This document shows, piece after piece, positions 61,014 through 64,000 of a DNA stretch of 64,000 nt. Both the position numbers and the translations under genes were made by a program. Numbering within the stretch: position 1 is the stretch's first letter; every line of letters starts with the position of its first letter. This stretch comes from Rhizomucor pusillus (taxonomy: Eukaryota; Mucoromycota; Mucoromycetes; Mucorales; Lichtheimiaceae). The notes below the pieces were generated by a model. The model was not told the DNA's origin and made no database searches. It saw only the letters and a program-made list of their open reading frames with translations. The stretch is from the NCBI GenBank assembly GCA_900175165.2, contig FWWN02000432.1, positions 1 through 64,000 of the forward strand, written 5' to 3'.

Positions 61014-61650
61014 CGCTGGCAAATGGGACGGAAGCGACTTAGACTCCAAGACTAATTGCGTCTTCCTTGATGAGTATGCCTTCCTTGTTAACGTGAAGGG
61101 CAGCATGGCCTGGTCCAAGAAGGGTTCCCCTGCGGTGGTCACGGTGCCCAAAACTCGAGCGCGAACAGTTACCATCTTGGGCGCCATCTCTGCCTCAGGT
61201 TATTGAGTGCAGCTTGAGACTTCCACAGCCACCAGCCAAGAAGAGAAAGTGAGGAGATCATGCTGACCGTATGCGCTCAGGAACCGTAACAGGTCATTTT
61301 CTTAGCTTGCTGAAGGCTACAATGGATGAAATGGACAAGTATCCACACATGAAAGGATAACTATCTTGTCATGGTTAATGCCCCTATCCATAAGTCTGAA
61401 GATGTCGCTAGGTACACGTACGTGTTGGTCAACAAATCACACTGCTTTACCACCAACATTTCGAAACAGTTGCGCGCATCTTCATTTCGATACGTATGTC
61501 CACTCGTCCGGCTTTTTCGAGAAATGTCATGGTGCACTTAAAACTCGGAAAGGTGGAAGTGAGAGTGGTATCGGCTCGCCATCAGGATGGAAAGGTAGTC
61601 CGCTATCAGCGGATTCTGCGGTTCGCTTCGGGTCATTCTTCCGCTGACTC
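61014..61650 (+). pseudogene. Decayed Tc1/mariner-like transposase
   Basis: The plus-strand translation shows a DDE transposase broken by frameshifts and stops. The first segment (61,029-61,205) reads KTNCVFLDEYAFLVNVKGSM, then AWSKKGSPAVVTVPKTRAR and TVTILGAISASG. The next (61,265-61,360) reads RMRSGTVTGHFLSLLKATMD, then EMDKYPHMKG and a stop. After a one-base shift it continues YLVMVNAPIHKSEDVARY, where the second catalytic Asp of DNAPIH is Val. A last piece reads FFEKCHGALKTRK. These match the Tc1-like elements common in Mucoromycota. The first catalytic Asp (FLDE) survives. No terminal inverted repeats were found by eye. Confidence 0.8.
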
Positions 61651-61951
61651 TCATCCTAATGTCGAGACTTATCGTGGTTCCTCTTTGGTTCATGGTGATG
61701 TAGATCCTGGGCATCCGTCTCCAAGCACCGATGTGAATCAAGATACTGGCGATCGGTCTCCAACTCCAAACTGCTCGCGAGGATCAAGATAATGATGGCC
61801 CGTCTCACACAGCTCACTCCCTTCCTGATGAAGATCCTTTTGCCGCGCTCCAGGAAGGGATAAAAAGAAACCTCTGAATAACTTAAAAAACAACATTCAA
61901 TAAAGTGAACGTGTAGCGATTCCCCATTGATTTTAAAGATTCTCATTCTAA

Positions 61952-62610
61952 ATGAACTCTCTTGGGAGGCTTAACGTGCGTTGTGGGATTGAGCAAAAAC
62001 CGGACCAATTGAGGATCATAATCAACGGATGCCTGGCCACAGATCGCTTGAAAAAATATCATCCCCGCCAATTTCAGCGGTCCATTCCACGCTTGATGTG
62101 GAGAGAGAACAGTTACCGAGGAACAAGCAGGGCGGAAAGCGACAGTCCATTGTCTCAACCACGGGAAACTGCCATTGTCGTTTTCGGATCGGGGATGTTT
62201 GGCAAAGATGTGCCTTTGAAAGGTCAACAATCGGGTGTTGTTGGTATTTTATGGAAAGAGCTCAAGAAAAGAGAAGCAAATGGTGAAGTTGTCGTCGCTA
62301 CGATCGATGAATATTTGACCTCCCAGGTAAAATCATTATTGGCAAATACATAGCTGAAGACACTAAATGAGAATGATGTATTTATAAATAGATATGCCAT
62401 ACATGCTTATCTCGAATTCTCGAGAATGTTGTCACGGATGACGGTGTCAAGCACCACAGGATTCAAGTCTGCAAAAGCTGTCGGACCCTCTGAAATCGAG
62501 ACACCAACGCGTCCAAAAATATATTCTATATTGCCGCGTGCATTTGGTCGGGTCTTGGACGGCCTGTACCTTTCATTCACACAACAAATATCATCACTGC
62601 GAATGTGGTA
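61952..62610 (+). pseudogene. Decayed Fanzor (eukaryotic TnpB-like) C-terminal fragment
   Basis: The frame from 61952 reaches AIVVFGSGMFGKDVPLKGQQ and WKELKKREANGEVVVATIDE, then YLTSQ. A 65-nt GT-AG intron (62327-62391) then joins ICHTCLSRILENV. The second zinc pair follows in VCKSCRTL, and then a TGA at 62491-62493 stands where the family has Trp. After the stop the same frame continues NRDTNASKNILYIAACIWSG, the RuvC-III block (NRDxNAS), and GRPVPF. The two CxxC pairs and the NRDTNAS motif identify a TnpB/Fanzor nuclease remnant. The N-terminal and RuvC-I parts are missing or unrecognisable. It directly follows the Tc1-like remnant, so the two may be parts of one element. Confidence 0.78.
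62327..62391 (+). other. Intron in the Fanzor remnant
   Basis: GTAAAATC...AAATAG, 65 nt, between the TSQ and ICHTC codons. Removing it brings the first zinc pair (CHTC) into frame and in register with the DEYLTS motif, as in intact Fanzors. It shows that the gene was adapted to the eukaryotic host before decay. Confidence 0.65.
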
Positions 62611-62896
62611 CTTTAACGGGATCAGATCTTTACAGTTTGTTATTCATGCATGAAAAACTTACAGGGATAACATTAAGGTATGACTCCCTGCCATATCCTG
62701 TAGTCAAAAAAGTAGATTTCTATGCACCCGAGGTACGTTGTAGCAATACATGATACATGGAATTTTTCGGTATTGCCTTTATATATTTTTTGTAGGTTGC
62801 GTATTATTGACTTCGTTATTCCCTTTCACCGATGTAAAGCTATCTGAGTCGATAAGCAATGTATTCATATTTAGCAAAGGATAAACTTTAAAGGTA

Positions 62897-63424
62897 TCAA
62901 GGTGTATCGGCAGAGTGATATTGCTTAACGTCATCTAAAGGCTTCACAAAGGAAGCACGATACTTTGTAAAGATTTCAAAGGTCAGTGTCAGCGCCTTTA
63001 GGCTGGGAGGAGAAATACGAATCGATTAATCAGTTAGCAGCAACCCATACAAATCAGTAATAATGTAGATGTGCTTACCCTGGATCTCCTTCCGGAGCAT
63101 CTAAAATTCCAGTCTTGACTATAGTCTTCTCGCCATTGTATATCATCAGTCGCACGAACATTGTGCAATCACAAGTGCCACAACAGAACTTGTGCTTTTC
63201 AACACCGCTATCGACTTCCGAACCTAGAACGATGTATCTCTTGATTAGCCTTGAGGATCTGACACGCTCACAGCCGATGTTGGAAAGAGTGCATTAATCT
63301 GGTAGGGTCCTCCCGAGTTCTTGCGACAATGGTGGCAGTGACAGATCTCGCATTCGTCTGGAAGACCCTGGATTGTCAGTTTGACAGATTTACAAAGACA
63401 CGTGCCAGTAAGTGTTTCAGACAT
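62897..63424 (-). CDS. GFA/CENP-V-type zinc-binding protein, frame interrupted
   Basis: Starts MSETLTGTCLCKSVKLTIQG at 63424, with the GFA zinc motif CEICHCHHCRKNSGG. The second part reads GSEVDSGVEKHKFCCGTCDC, then a GT-AG intron to LKALTLTFEIFTKYRASFVK and TGA at 62897. The family covers glutathione-dependent formaldehyde-activating enzymes and relatives of unknown substrate. Between the halves, near 63,250-63,280, the frame breaks: VSVSDPQG meets a TAA, while one base over the frame reads LIKRYIVLGSEV. Either a base was lost, or a very short 32-nt GT-AG intron is removed. Both zinc motifs remain, so the protein may still be made. Confidence 0.75.
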
Positions 63425-64000
63425 GGAGAAGACAAGATCTTATTACACGAAACATTGCAGATACAGAATCTTTATATAACTTGTTCTATGTAAGCATGGA
63501 TTAATAATCAAGCTTCGTTGCCGTCTCCGAACAGGTTCGTATGAGTTTACGTTTTATGGCGAGGCTGAGCAATATGACGAACTATACATCTAAAAGAGGT
63601 ATCTTTCTTATAATAGTAACTGTAGATAACAAACATTCCAAAAGAGCAGATTATCAGATGCATACACAGGGGAAGCCTCCATTGGCGATGATAGCGTTAA
63701 TCCTAGATTAGGAAATCTGCATGGCGTGATCGTCGTCCACTTTTTTCCCGAAATGTAACTGGGACGTTTCGGCTATGCCGCGCGACAGCTGAGGATGGAC
63801 TCGAACTACCTTGTGCACAGGTCACCAAATTAGAATATTTCAAGACTGGATCTGATTCTGCCGCTTCAACAACATAAACATAAACTGGAAAAGTCTCTGA
63901 ACAGGCTCTCATATTTCTCCGGAAGGACTGGGGCCCGGTGGGGGAGAGGTTTTGGAAAGCCAAAATATGTATGTGAACGGGTGGATTAGCGAACATTGAA
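63425..64000. other. Right end of the window, no firm gene
   Basis: A minus-strand frame from ATG at 63996 to 63703 (97 codons) has no recognisable domain. It may be chance, or the start of a spliced gene cut by the window. The first 250 bases are the GFA gene promoter. A GGACTCGAACTACC string near 63,795 recalls a reversed tRNA B box, but no cloverleaf forms. Confidence 0.35.

Noticed and set aside
60990..61187. Minus-strand ORF of 65 codons starting MAPKMVTVRARVLGTV
   Set aside because: It is the antisense of the Tc1-like transposase remnant, whose plus-strand reading gives clear family motifs.
63740..63860. Possible reversed tRNA (GGACTCGAACTACC resembles a B box)
   Set aside because: The T-stem has an A-C mismatch, and no A box, anticodon arm or acceptor stem can be formed.
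63703..63996. Minus-strand ORF of 97 codons at the window edge
   Set aside because: No domain or splice-supported continuation; too weak to call as a gene.
1..64000. CRISPR arrays, prophage or bacterial operons
   Set aside because: No regularly spaced repeats and no bacterial gene organisation; introns and gene content are eukaryotic throughout.

Overview
This window is nuclear DNA of a filamentous fungus, most likely an early-diverging one (Mucoromycota, probably Mucorales-like). The evidence is a compact layout of eukaryotic genes, many short introns (about 50-75 nt, GT-AG with CTAAC/CTAAT-type branch sites), autophagy and cell-wall genes of fungal type, a hybrid histidine kinase, and decayed Tc1-like and Fanzor (TnpB-like) sequences of a kind I associate with Mucoromycota. 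Species identity is inference; no marker here fixes it.

Layout. 0-10.1 kb: a four-finger C2H2 protein (+), a ZNHIT1/Vps71 homologue (-) diverging from a long FANCM/Mph1-type helicase (+), then an SCYL1/Cex1 pseudokinase (-). 10.2-16.4 kb: NEDD8-activating E1 regulatory subunit (+, with an upstream mini-ORF), RFT1 (+), and a gene-poor stretch of 2.2 kb that holds a clear U5 snRNA. 16.4-28 kb: mitochondrial nuclease NUC1/EndoG (+), a 1,388-residue coiled-coil protein whose spliced N-terminus looks like a truncated, P-loop-less kinesin motor (-), cardiolipin synthase (-), a low-complexity acidic protein (-), and a small GPI-type wall protein (-). 28-46.4 kb: SmD2 (+), ATG11 (-, with a GC-AG first intron), an F-box/LRR protein (-), TRM3/TARBP1 tRNA ribose methyltransferase (+), and mRNA guanylyltransferase with a long extra tail (-). 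46.7-50.4 kb: an SMP-domain lipid-transfer protein of the Nvj2 family and a zinc-type medium-chain oxidoreductase (both -). 50.8-57.5 kb: one very large receptor gene (-). 58-64 kb: a Myb-like protein (-), MRT4 (-), a decayed Tc1-like transposase followed by a decayed Fanzor (+), and a GFA-family gene (-) with a frame problem.

The outstanding item is the receptor at 50,850-57,494. Its extracellular part resembles two periplasmic-binding-protein-like lobes. A single membrane helix, a pseudokinase and a signalling helix follow, and these match the layout of animal natriuretic-peptide-type receptor guanylyl cyclases. Where the cyclase domain would be, there is instead a complete histidine kinase core followed by a probable degenerate receiver and a canonical receiver. 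It appears to join the receptor-cyclase signalling chassis to a fungal phosphorelay output.

The genes are independent transcription units rather than operons. Several starts are divergent and only about 100-140 bp apart (ZNHIT1/MPH1, CEX1/ULA1). Many products act in RNA metabolism (SmD2, U5, Ceg1, Trm3, Cex1, Mrt4), but nothing in the sequence shows functional clustering beyond chance.
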